The translations under genes and the position numbers were made by a program. Shown one piece after another: positions 42,504-54,292 of a stretch of 64,000 nt of DNA. Location of the stretch: positions 248,864,764 to 248,928,763 of the forward strand of contig OY282559.1 in the NCBI GenBank assembly GCA_958295665.1, given 5' to 3'. Numbering within the stretch: position 1 is the first letter of the stretch; every line of letters starts with the position of its first letter. The notes beneath the pieces are model-generated. The model did no database searches. It was not told the origin of the DNA and saw nothing but the letters and a program-made list of their open reading frames with translations. This stretch comes from Tipula vernalis (taxonomy: Eukaryota; Arthropoda; Insecta; Diptera; Tipulidae).

Positions 42504-42654
42504 ATATGTGTAAAAAGTTTACGAAAAAAAATAAAATAGAAAATAAAATAAATTATTGTGACTGCTAATATAAATAAAGTTTCTATTGATATTTAGTATA
42601 GAAAAAACACAACAGAAAAGTAGTTTACTATACGGTTTTGTTAATAGCTCAGGG

Positions 42655-42905
42655 CGTGCTCTGTCAACTGTTTGGTTTTAGAAGACGCCTATGGCATCAA
42701 GTTTATAGTTTTAGTTTTTAGTATTACGTCTAGTCAAAGATATTCGCGAAAATCATAATCAAAATGTGTCTTCAGGAATTATACTTCTGGATATCGGGAA
42801 AGTGTTTGACAGTGTGTGGCACGAAGGTCTACTCCATAAATTATATAAAATTAACCTACCAGCTTACCTTGCCAATATTGTAATATCATACAACAACTAC
42901 TCGAA
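42655..42905 (+). pseudogene. Non-LTR retrotransposon reverse transcriptase fragment (jockey-like)
   Basis: Similarity starts with LFGFRRRLWHQVYS (expected QFGFR..H.T.HQL), then [20 protein letters not shown] and [20 protein letters not shown], then [16 protein letters not shown]. This is the palm region around the first catalytic Asp (LD.EKAFD.VWH). The Asp of LLDI is kept. The fragment ends at the (AT)n tract, and the YADD part is missing. A stop interrupts the start near 42716. Confidence 0.8.
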
Positions 42906-42908
42906 CAG

Positions 42909-43419
<511 letters not shown>

Positions 43420-43429
43420 CATTAAGGAA

Positions 43430-44095
43430 AGCGCGAATAATAAAAATTGAATTCTATATATACATATATATTTAAATGTATTAAAATGTCTCGTTTTCAT
43501 TAAGGAAAAAATACTTATTAATTATAAATTGTTAATTATTAATTAATTATTATTAATTTCATTAATTAAAAAAATATTATTCATAATTACTAATTAATTA
43601 TTAATTATTAAAAATGTATTAAAATATCTCTATATTAATTATTAATTTTTAATTTTTAAAAATGTATTAAAATATCTCGTTTATATTAATGAAAAAAATA
43701 CTTATTAATTATTAATTGTTAATTATTAATTATTGATTATTAATTAGTAATTATTAAAAATGTATTAAAATATCTCGTTTTCATTAATGAAAAAATAATT
43801 ATTAATAATTAATAATTAATTATTGATTATTAATTATTAACTATTAAAAATGTATTAAAATATCTCTATATTAATTATTAATTAGCAATTATTAATTATT
43901 AAAATTGTATTAAAATATCTCGTTTTATTAATTATTAATTATTGATTAGTAATAATTAATTTAAAAAATGTATGTAAATTAAATATCTCGTTTTCATTAA
44001 TGAAAAAAGAATTATTAATTATTGATTATTAATTATTAAAAATGTATTAAAATATCTCGTTTTCATTAATGAGAAAATACTTAATTAATTATTGT
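43430..44095. repeat. AT-rich minisatellite with irregular spacing
   Basis: Eight copies of TATTAAAATATCTCGTTTTC or its variants (starting near 43478, 43615, 43663, 43760, 43849, 43906, 43975 and 44042) are separated by TTAATTATTAATT runs of variable length (about 47-137 bp spacing). Many are followed by ATTAATGAAAAAATACTT. Confidence 0.85.
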
Positions 44096-44301
44096 AAGCC
44101 CTTGGATTCCAATGCTATCATCTTTCTAGCAGAACTAATTGCTGTAGTAAACATCTAGGAGAGCAATAAGCCCAGATAGTATGTATCACGTACCGGCTGG
44201 CAGTATTATCAGGTAAGCAGGGTCCAGTCCAGCACAAAAGATCTTTTAGGTCGCACTGCGAGGTGGCTGAACGCCCACCTGGCCCTTCAATAATAACAAC
44301 C

Positions 44302-44756
44302 ATTAGAACCGCTTTGTAGAAAATTAGCACCAATAAAGATATTTAGTACACAAGTAAAAATTATTTTTAAGTAAGCAATTTATTATGGTTACTTGTGTAC
44401 TAAATATTATAAGTGCTAAATCATTTTTCTCTACTCTCAGAGCTGTTTCTAGCCTAGTTAGATCAAAACACCAAATGAAATGTAGGACTTGTCCTAGAGA
44501 ACAATTTATCTTTTCAGAATTTTGGGCTAGCTCTGCTAGAAAATGTTTTTTTTAATACAAATATAACTAAATATTGGTAATTTATATCTTTTGTACTTAT
44601 ACACAGTGTTTATAAACAATTTAGTACATCATCTGTTTTTTTAAAACACTTAATATTTATAGCAACAAATGTAAACATAATATTTTAATGTGACCACGTG
44701 TTTAAAATGTTTAGTAAATTAAATAAATTATCATTATTCAAAGCGGTTCCAATAAT
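44302..44756. mobile_element. Inverted-repeat-bounded element with nested hairpin
   Basis: ATTAGAACCGCTTTG (44302-44316) has its near-perfect reverse complement at 44739-44753 (one mismatch). Inside, a perfect 19-bp inverted repeat ATATTTAGTACACAAGTAA (44339-44357 and 44389-44407) forms a hairpin, extended imperfectly by AGCAC/GTGCT. It is non-coding. It may be a MITE or foldback element; the target duplication is not clear. Confidence 0.45.
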
Positions 44757-47700
44757 TTGATCACCCACTGTAACTCGAAAAATATTGATTTATCGAAAAA
44801 AGTTTATAGAACATTTTTTTGCTTAGAATTCATCCCTCTATCGATTTCTGCGGTTATTTAGAGTGTACTAATTTCCGCCCCCGATGAGAAGTGGCATCCA
44901 CCCCAAGCTAAAAACACACATCGGCACTATATAAGTTTCGTTCCTTGGGCGAAATTTCACGTGAATCGATTTTGTCCGTAAGAATTCTGAGGTAATAACC
45001 TATGTTTACCATCAAAGAGTGGACTTGCTTAGCGATTTAGCTCCTGTTTAGTAGGGTATATGAAATAAAAATATTAAATTACCTTATAAATTGTGGAATC
45101 ATTTCACATTATATGGCGTCAGAATTTCACATTATGACGTGGCGTCTGAAAACTGACTAAACTAAATGACCCGAAGACAACAATTAAATCTATAGAGATT
45201 CAGAAGCAGCTGATATTTTGCAAGATAACCATAAATCGTAGCTCTAGTCAAATTTATAATTTTATCAACATTTTACCTTGCCAACTAACCGATTAAATTC
45301 ATTCTATAAAAAATATTAAAAGTCAATATGGCTGGCGAAATTGAAAATTTCTTGCGGTGAACGGATTGATTACTATAATAATTTACACTTTATTCTCGTT
45401 TCGTACAGTATGTTAATGAAGTCAATTGCATTAATAAACGTGACCTCGGCTCACGATCAATGGCGCATAAGTAGTCAGTTCATAACTATAACAAATAGAA
45501 CTAGTGGTATGCACTCGTATATAAAATTGTCAACTTTTTAAAATTTATTACAATTTTACTTGTAGTAATAACACTATAAACGTCTGGTAAAGGGCAACAC
45601 AAAATAAAACGCAAAATCATTGACGCAACATAAACATAAATAAATGACATTAGAAAAATGTATATGTATTATACCTTCAATGGATACAATGAATAAAACA
45701 GACTGTTTAGCAAAATATTGTTACGTACAATTAAGTTTAATAAACAATGAACTATTTTTGGTGTATAGATAAAATACATTGAATGACAGAAAAATTTTCG
45801 GCTCTGATTTTTTTTTTTATTACAAAAATATTTCTTCTTATGTTGCTGAACCATGTACATACTCGTATATGTGTCAGTAAATATATTAAAATATTAAATT
45901 TTTCTATTTTAGATTCTAAAAATAATTTATTTTATTTTTTTTCAGCATTGAAAGGCGAAAAAAAATGTAAATGAAATAAAAAAATGAAAATAAATGAATA
46001 AGAAAACAGTTTAATTTAAAAAACAAATAAATTTTATCAAACAGTATAATATATAACACAATCCTTATTAATTTCCTAAAATGAAATTCAATTTTTGATT
46101 CATTAAATATTGATATAGCCGAGATTAATTTTAACAACAGTAATGCAACAAAAAAAAAAAAAAGACACAAAACTATAATATAATAGAACTTCCACCCACC
46201 CACGTGACTTTAATAAATGATCACTTAAGTTCATTGTTCTGTTATAAAATAGTTTAGTGAAAGTTTTATGCGTTAAGACATAAAAATCTTTTATCGATAT
46301 AATGCGTTTAGAATATACGGTCGAAGGCCAATTTTTAAAAAAATGACTTTTTACCACCTTGAAGTTTAAGGACACGATATTTCGGTTTCGTTAAGTAAGC
46401 GGCAGATATATAAATCAATAGTTTAAAACCTAAAAATAAATTATAAGTATGCGTTACATTCATACAATATTTATTTTTAATTATCACGACAAAGAATATC
46501 ATAATTTTACTTCTTCGAATACGGTGCTGCGTGTGTAGGATGAGATGATGAGATAACGAGCAAACACATACTTTATTTATCAAAAAAATGATTTTCTCGT
46601 GTATTTTCTAATTCCAGATTATTTAATAAAAAAATGAACATCTTTATTAGATTTATACATAAATAATATTTTTTTTTTTTTTTATAATATGGTGAAAGGA
46701 TTGATCATTTAAAATTTAGGATATAACAGAATTTATAAAAACTAAAAACAAACCACACTTGGTAGTTTGACTACTTTAATACAAATTAATCAAAATAATT
46801 TTATTAGCCTGCATTCGGCTACGAATATGAATATCTCCCATATTATTGCAATAGCTACTCAGCTTGTCCGGCCCACAAAATAAAAAATATTTTGTGATTT
46901 TTATAAATAGTCAAGATAGAATATCATTGATACAACGGAAAACTATATGAACAGCAACAGCAATCCTCCAGTTTAAAATTAAAAACCCAAAAAAATAATT
47001 TTCTTCCCACAAACTTTTTGTGCTTCTTAAATGTGACGTATTTTGCTAATGTTGAAGGTTGTTACTTGACAGCCAGACAAATATTACTACTGTAATTAAT
47101 TGCATAATTTATTAATTTATTAGGCGGCTGCGATTGGATTAGAAAAATATCATCCTTTTGCTTAAGTTTACAAACAGATAAATCTATGAAATAAAAAAAA
47201 ATACAGCGTCGTTTTTTAACGAAATTTTCATCTAATCTAAAAGGGTACAGGATGGAGGCGACATATAACAATTTTATAATTTCAAAGATTTTTCCAAGCC
47301 CACGCCCTATAATTTCATTTAAATTATTGCTTTATAACTAATCCAAATATGATTCAATTACATGTAACACTTTCCAACAATTTCCATTGCAAATTTTATT
47401 TATGTATATATCATATGTGCTATTTAAGTATGTTCTTGGGTGTAGTATCAAACACGGCAATCTCCATTCCTGCCAAATCGAGATATTTGAAGGGAACCTC
47501 TGAGCAATTTTTAGGAGGCCAGAACTGCTCCCTCTAGTTGGGCCATTTTGGAACTGCGCACAATTTTCAAATTAGGGTTTGGAAATATAACTAATTTAAA
47601 ATAAATATTTTGCTAGAGAAATAAATAGGTTCGACTGCGCGGTGTGTGGCTTGCGAAACTTTGCTTTTCATTGAAAACTTCTTTGAAATCTCTTAATTTT

Positions 47701-48299
47701 GGTTATAAATATGTGAAAAATACCAGTATTTTTTATTCGTTTTTGTATTGGAAATAACTTGAAACAGTGTGACAGCGCTTTTGGTATTTTTCGCATATGA
47801 TCGCGCTCGTCGGTACACTAAAGGTTACGTCAATATTTTGACACGATTTTATTATTGCATTTTTAAAATTTATAATAAATGTTTACAATGGTTAGTCTAG
47901 TGTTTGCTGGTAAAAATATGTTATTACCTCAGAACACTTTCAGAATTCTTTCGGATAACACCGATTTTGATAGAAATTTATAATTAAGCTTTTCTCACCC
48001 TCCTCTTCAAAAGTTATATGTTCCTGATGTGTTGTTTGTTTTCAGAAGGTGAAAACTATACCCGTTCCGAAAAAAAATTAATAACCACAGATTTAAGCGC
48101 TACTTAGATTGAAATCATGTTTAAATATGTAAAATAAACATTCTTTCATGCTCTGGAATATAATTTATGATTTATTGCAATATTTCAACCCTTAAAAACC
48201 ACCCCTCATGACGAAATTAATAAAAAAATTAGTTATCAACAGCTTGAAATTTTTTAATGGTACATTTATAGAGAATTAAAATAAAGAACTAAAAGAGAG
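44757..48299. other. AT-rich intergenic, nothing recognised
   Basis: Many short open frames occur on the minus strand between 45.7 and 46.6 kb, but they are Phe/Ile/Lys-rich and compositionally random. No repeat with clear boundaries was seen. Confidence 0.5.
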
Positions 48300-48302
48300 T
48301 AA

Positions 48303-48471
48303 AGGCGGCTGCACGAGTTCGTCTCGTGCGCGTCGCATGTTCCGACGAGCTTTTTAAACCAATCAAAGCACCCTAATCTAAAAAAAATTTCCCCTCCTGA
48401 GTTGAAAAATGTTTAATTTTAAAGCGCGTCGCAAAATGCGACGCGCACGAGACGGACTCGTGCAGCCGCCT
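48303..48471. mobile_element. GC-rich 169-bp MITE with TAA target duplication
   Basis: Terminal repeats of about 36 bp begin AGGCGGCTGCACGAGT at both ends and include CGTGCGCGTCGCAT, with one mismatch. It is flanked by TAA at 48300-48302 and 48472-48474. The spacer of about 95 bp is AT-rich. The 3-bp TWA-type duplication suggests a PIF/Harbinger-mobilised element. Confidence 0.85.
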
Positions 48472-48474
48472 TAA

Positions 48475-50147
48475 ATGTGTCGTAAAAAACAATACAAATG
48501 TACGCAAACGCAACTGAAAATCAAAAAACAATAATTTTGTATGGACGAGTAAATTAGAAAAAAGAATAGAGAGTAAAAATGCTCAAAAATTCTTCGGCGA
48601 ATTTTAAGATATCTGTTCGCTTTAATCGTCTCGAAGCTCGAACCATTTTGCAGGGAATTTCAAGGGCTACAAGGATGAAGTTTCTGAAATTCAAGCTTGA
48701 ACTTCCTTGAACCCTTCGTTTTTGAGATTTTTGAGTTTAAAGGACTCGGGGAAGGTGGTCCTCGTACTCAAAAGCCTATCTCAATTAATTTTCATCATAT
48801 AAAAATAAAAAAAAACAAAATGATATGCAAAAAAACCTAAATTTACTGTACTAACGTCAGAAAAATTTCAAAAATATCAACATTAATAATATTTACGTTT
48901 GTATTTCACATACTAAAATAAAAAAAATACCCAAAACCGCTTAGCATTGGTCCTTTCTACGCAAGGATGACAGGAAATTATGTAGATTTCTTTTGTTTTC
49001 ATATTGTAGTTAACAAAAATTTAATGGGACCTTCCTTTTAAATTTAATATGATGAATAGCAGAAGTAATCAAAAATCAAGACGAGCCAACAAAATCTTAA
49101 AGTTGTCAGTTGTACTGTCAATAAATATGAATATTTAAAAAAAAATGGTCAATATTGGTGAAAATCAAGAAATTTGAGAAAAACATACAAATTGTAGATA
49201 AAACAAAACAAACGAATTGTGGACGGAGAATTGGGTATGTTAATAATGGAAAAAATTAATTGGGATTGGTTAGATGAGAGTATTTTTATTATATTTTCGC
49301 ACTAACACTTTCAACTATAAGGTATTAAATGTAAGAGGGTATCTGCGTGCTTCATCACTGAATCAGGCTTGTAGTATTACATTAGTGTTGGTTTTGTTTA
49401 TATGCATCACAACTTCAAATCATAAGGTGTCTCTCCATATTTTAAATTTAGCTGCGGCTCGGATGGAAATTGATGTTAGCTTTATAGGATTATTATTTTG
49501 TACCAAATTACATTGTTACATCATATAATTATATGGGGTTATATTATGTTAGGTTAATTTAAGATGATTAATCTTATCTTATTGTTTTTTATTTATTTAT
49601 TTAATTTGTTATTATATCTTGTCATGTGTGATATGTAGGTATAAATATAAATATAAATATAAAAATAGATTTAGTTTTGATGTGGTGATAAAAATGGGTT
49701 GGTTTCGGTATTTTTGATTCAAGTGGATGATATGTGATAGTTTTATGTATGGGGATTGAGAATTTGAAGATTGAGATCAGAGAAATTACTATTAATTTCT
49801 TTGTTACTTGAAGATTGATAAGTTCTATTTGGGTGATAATGTTCCTCATTAATAAAAAAGAAATTTTCTTAAATTTCGTTAAATAATTTTGAATGATATA
49901 TGGTAATTTTAAAGTAATTTAATGTTATTTAATTCATTGTTATCATTGTAGGTTTAAATCATTAACTTTAGATTTTTAATTTAAAATCGCTTGTTTGTGG
50001 GGATAATAGTTAGAGATTCATATATTTAATTAAATTATATTACTTAAATACTAATTTATATTTATTTCAGGAAGTAAATATAGATTTAAATTCTAATTTA
50101 ACTTAAATATTTAATCAGCTTAAAAGAAGGGAGGTGGTGGTTCATTA
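48475..50147. other. Intergenic, nothing recognised
   Basis: From about 49250 the plus strand becomes T/G-rich without a credible reading frame or repeat boundary. Confidence 0.5.
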
Positions 50148-50151
50148 TTAA

Positions 50152-50479
50152 CCCTTCCGCGTGGAGTGCCGTACACGTGTACGTCATGCGTAAAATCATC
50201 TCTACTGCGGAGTGCCATACACGTGTATATCATTAGAAAATACGAACTTTAACAAGACACCGTGAACTATTTTAGATGCTATTTGTATAAAGTACATCCA
50301 AAAAAAAATTTTTAAATAAAAAACAATGAAACTGATATTTCAAAATGTTTGTTTTATTAAAACAAACTATTAATTTAATAAATTAAAAACAATAAGACAC
50401 ACATTTAGAAGTTTTCGTTTAATTTCCTCCTCCCGCAACTCACATAGTAATTGAAACTTTTAACTCCCACGCGGAAGGG
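50152..50479. mobile_element. PiggyBac-class MITE, TTAA-flanked
   Basis: TTAA lies at 50148-50151 and 50480-50483. Ends are CCCTTCCGCGTGGAGTG (left) and, reversed, CCCTTCCGCGTGGGAGT (right), with a perfect 13-bp core. The left side carries two subterminal direct copies of GGAGTGCCrTACACGTGTA (near 50163 and 50210). The 328-bp element has no transposase. The CCCTT terminus and subterminal repeats parallel the piggyBac-like element at 20513, though the sequences differ. Confidence 0.88.
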
Positions 50480-50910
50480 TTAATCAAGAAATTTTAATTT
50501 CAATTCAAATTGTTTGTTTAGTTGGAACTGGCATCAAAAGATACAGAGAAGCAGAAATTGAGCCTGTAGTTATAAATTGTGTGTCCTGTGCCAACTTATT
50601 TTTACTACATTATTACTTATTTGTTTATTTTTTTATTAGGTCTGTTATATTTCTTGTATTTTTGGTTTCTTTATTAGCGGTCTCTCTGGATATTAACTGG
50701 ATAATTATAAATGGATAAATTAGTTAATTAATGGTTAAATGTTTAGAAGTGTCACCTATAGAGGATTTCTAATCGTTTATTGATTTTTTTAGGTAGACCA
50801 GGAATGATGTGAATGTTAATCTTTTAGTATAAGTAGTTCAATAAAAACAAGGATGTTTAGAGGATATGAAGGGGTTACTTAAATACTGATAAATAATTCA
50901 TTCTGTTTCA

Positions 50911-51253
50911 GTGACTAAGATAGGTCCAGAAAATTCATTCTTGAAGAGATTAAATTTAAGCATAATTTCAGAACAAAGTCATAGCCTGACTCAACGCTCC
51001 AACAGGAAGAAGCAGTTTACAATCATGCAGTTTAAAATTCTGTTGACTTGTGCTGTCTTATTTACTAATTATCAACTACTTAGGTGTTTGGAACCGGGTA
51101 GATTCTTTGTTGTTAACATCCTTTTTCCTCTCCCTCAGTTTTGTTGTGTGTAAAAGGGTGTACGGTGGACCCGGCGTATCCGGGAAACTTGCCTTATGCT
51201 TGGTCATACACACTAAATCAATCAAATTAATCAATCAAGCGTTACAATGTTAA
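50911..51253 (+). CDS. Candidate two-exon gene for a small secreted peptide (hypothetical)
   Basis: I do not recognise this. An ATG at 51025 opens MQFKILLTCAVLFTNYQLL, which has the charge, hydrophobic core and length of a signal peptide. At 51083 there is a possible donor (AG|GTGTTT), followed 55 nt later by a pyrimidine-rich acceptor (TTTTTCCTCTCCCTCAG, ending 51138) with TTAAC upstream as a branch site. Splicing gives a 57-codon frame continuing SFVVCKRVYGGPGVSG and ending ...QALQC at 51253. A TCAGT initiator-like site sits at 50908-50912. Unspliced, the frame runs to a stop at 51153. No family assignment; coding status is unproven. Confidence 0.3.
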
Positions 51254-51320
51254 AAACTGATTTTTGCGCCTGTGTTGGTAGTTACAAATTTTGGGTTGTT
51301 AATTTTGTTTTAACCTGGTC

Positions 51321-51343
51321 GGGGGGGGGGGGGGGGGGGGGGG
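51321..51343. repeat. G23 homopolymer
   Basis: An uninterrupted run of 23 G, an unusual and error-prone tract in an AT-rich genome. It may mark a sequencing or assembly weak point. Confidence 0.95.
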
Positions 51344-51396
51344 TCTTCCAAGTTTTTTAATTTTTACTGAATGACTCATATCTTGAATATATCAAC

Positions 51397-52154
51397 CAAG
51401 GCTGCGGAGTCGGTAAAATAATTATTCGACTCCGACTCCGATATATTAAAAATTGACTATCCGACTCCGACTCCAACTTCTATAATCAAAATATTAAAAA
51501 ATTCATAATACTGCTCGTATTGAAATTCTTTCATCATAAAAACATAATTTGAATATAACAAAAAATCAAATAAATAAATAAAAGAAAAAGAAAAAATTTC
51601 GACATTGTTCTTAAAATTAGTATGGCCTCAGGAAAATTAAGACTCGCACTTCTGTTGATTTTTCCACTTTCTCCAAGCCATCAAAAAATTAAATCCTTTT
51701 GATATCCCGAAGTCGTTTCGATTTCTCTTGGTCATCTAGAAATTTTTCGAATTCATGTTTTTCTTCTACGTCTTCAACAGGATTTTCTTGTTATTAATAG
51801 ATGAAGACGACGGCTGGTCACTATGCCTGTGAGCTTTTCGGTAATATCTAAAAATCATTTTAAGCGATTACCAAATTACATAGCGCCGGTTTGCCTCTTG
51901 TATCGCTTCTACAGATAGATGTACCACAAATGTTTCAAGTACGACAAAGGTCCAAAAATGCCTAAAATTTGAATTTTTTTCATTTATTTTAAACAAAATA
52001 TTTTTTATAGTATTTTCGGGATTTCGGGATTTTTTTCTGGATTTTATCTTTTCAATTATTCTGGATTTAAAAATTTCCGCATTTTTTTTCGAGTCAGAGT
52101 CGGTCAGTATTTTTCCGATTCCGACTCCACTAAAACAGTCCGACTCTACAAAAC
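51397..52154 (-). mobile_element. hAT-like element remnant, copy 2
   Basis: It is bounded by CAAGGCTGCGGAGTCGG at 51397 and, reversed, TGTAGAGTCGGACTGTTTTA near 52150, with several GACTCCGACTCC blocks next to each end. The interior is the reverse complement of the sequence at 31214-31930, including the GGCCATACTAATTTTAAGAA and AAAATCATTTTAAGCGAT-type stretches. Unlike copy 1 it keeps both GGAGTCGG-type ends. The transposase is unreadable, so it is inactive. Confidence 0.72.
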
Positions 52155-53494
52155 GTTTACCGAGCGGTGCTCATTAATTGACCCTTTGTATGGCAGACAC
52201 TATAGTCACACTTTGGCTAATACGATTTTGTTTCTAGTTTCGTTGTAAAGCCAGTTGATCTTATTTCGATGTCAGAAGTCGTTCAATATCGGTTCAGTGT
52301 TTTTTGACTGAATAAAAACATAACGAAAAGTCGAACATCAAACTGCAACGCAACCGAAATTACGTTAGGCAATTAATACAGACACATATTTTTTGTTATT
52401 TTTGATCCTTAATTTAAAAGTAAACCTACATACTTTATTAAAACTAATTTAAATCAATTTTAAATTAATAATAAGTCGAAGAAATGTTGGTCGGATAAAG
52501 TCATCGGAGTAATGTTGGATAATTTATTTATATATTTAATTTGACATTTATTAAAACGTCATTTCAGCCTAAAAATTAACCTCTGACTGAAAATTTCGTT
52601 CAGTCACAATTTCAGTCGATCATGTTTCGGTTCAACATGTAACTTCCACTTAATGTCATGTCAGACATATACTTTCTGGGATGACAAGTAAACTATCGAG
52701 ATATTGTTATAGAGCTTCATTTTAGATTTTTGGGTAATTTTGTGTTTCTTGTTTTGGTGTATTTTATGGAACGATTCGGCATAAAAATAATACGCAATCG
52801 CCCAAAAACAACAACTTTTGGGACTATGCTTTATTTTTGATTTTTAGACGATTATTCGCACTATAACACTTATGCAGCACAACAATATTAACCTGCTAAA
52901 TAAAATCACGACATAGGAAATTAATAATATATGCTCACGTGTATGATATCGTCATCGAGTGACGATGTGTATAAATAATAAACGCAACGTGATTCTCTAT
53001 ATAAATAATAAAGGTAACAGGCCATGTTCAAATAAAAACGTCATACCAAAACGTATGAAGTTGTCACTAGTAATACTAAAATAATAAATAATTTCACTAA
53101 AAGGGCGTTAATCAAAAAAAAAAAAAAAAATAAATGTTTGTTTGTTTTCTTTTAATATAATTAGAATGTCAGCAAGGAAGAGGAATTTGAAGAAGGAATC
53201 TGACAGAGATCTAAATCTTGGGGTTCGTTATGCATTATACATTTTTACTTTACGAAGGGGAGAATTTGTTAAGAGTTCTGCAAATTCAGTTTCGATCTGA
53301 CGAGGATTAGTCATTTTTCTATAGCGACTGAACTGCTAACTAATTACCCCGATTTTTTTCTATATATAGAAAGGACAGATCGAAGCAATTTCTCCCCTTC
53401 ATTATGACTTATAATATTTGGTTATTCATAATGCCTCTGCCTTTTTTATTATATAATGTAGTTTCCATTTACAATTAGAACCTTTCTGCATCTG
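52155..53494. other. Intergenic, nothing recognised
   Basis: Mostly AT-rich, with an A18 run near 53115 and no supported feature. Confidence 0.5.
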
Positions 53495-54292
53495 TCAGGA
53501 AGCTTAAATATATAATTTTTGCGAAACTCTTCAGGCTTTGATTGAAAATAGTCACTAACACACATTTTAAGTTTATAAATTCTAGTTGGTCACATTACAT
53601 ATCAGCATTTATCGTTTCTCCAGCTTTAATTATTTGAAGTAAACAATACTTTTACAATCCCACCAATAATATAACATTAATTTGTTTTGGTGCAAATCAG
53701 TTTGAGCAAGTCAAAGGCGGTCTCCTTCAGATGCCTAAAGTATTTTTCGAACCTAATTATCAGAGAGTCAATTTTTCATCACCCGTTACACGGGTGCAAT
53801 CCATTTGTCATCACCCGTCTGTCTAAAAGTGATTCACATTCATGGCTGCTTTTGGGTGGATTTCAGTGATCTTTATAAGCAAAGAATTAACTCTTTAATT
53901 TTCAATTTCGGCTTTTCAATAAAAATAAATTTGCTTAAGCTAAGATTAATTTAACCAGCCATTTTGCAGTTGTTAAGTATTTAATTAAAGTTAAACTGAC
54001 ATTTTTCAAAAATAACTCATTGATACACCAACGGTAGTATAAAAATTATAATAATTTAGTTAACCACAGATTTATCAAACTTCAGGAAGCTTAAATATAT
54101 AATTTTTGCGAAACTCTTCAGGCTTTGATTGAAAATAGTCACTAACACACATTTTAAGTTTATAAATTCTAGTTGGTCACATTACATATCAGCATTTATC
54201 GTTTCTCCAGCTTTAATTATTTGAAGTAAACAATACTTTTACAATCCCACCAATAATATAACAATAATTTGTTTTGGTGCAAATCAGTTTGA
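53495..54292. repeat. Pair of 211-bp direct repeats, 587 bp apart
   Basis: 53495-53705 and 54082-54292 match almost perfectly (one difference noticed, ACATTAATTT versus ACAATAATTT). The 376 bp between is single copy and includes a hairpin CACCCGTTACACGGGTG (near 53780). Possible explanations are a tandem duplication with later loss, or two copies of a short mobile sequence. Confidence 0.9.

Noticed and set aside
45669..46583. Cluster of overlapping minus-strand frames rich in Phe, Leu and Tyr, resembling small membrane proteins
   Set aside because: The composition follows from AT-rich DNA. There is no family resemblance and the frames overlap on both strands.
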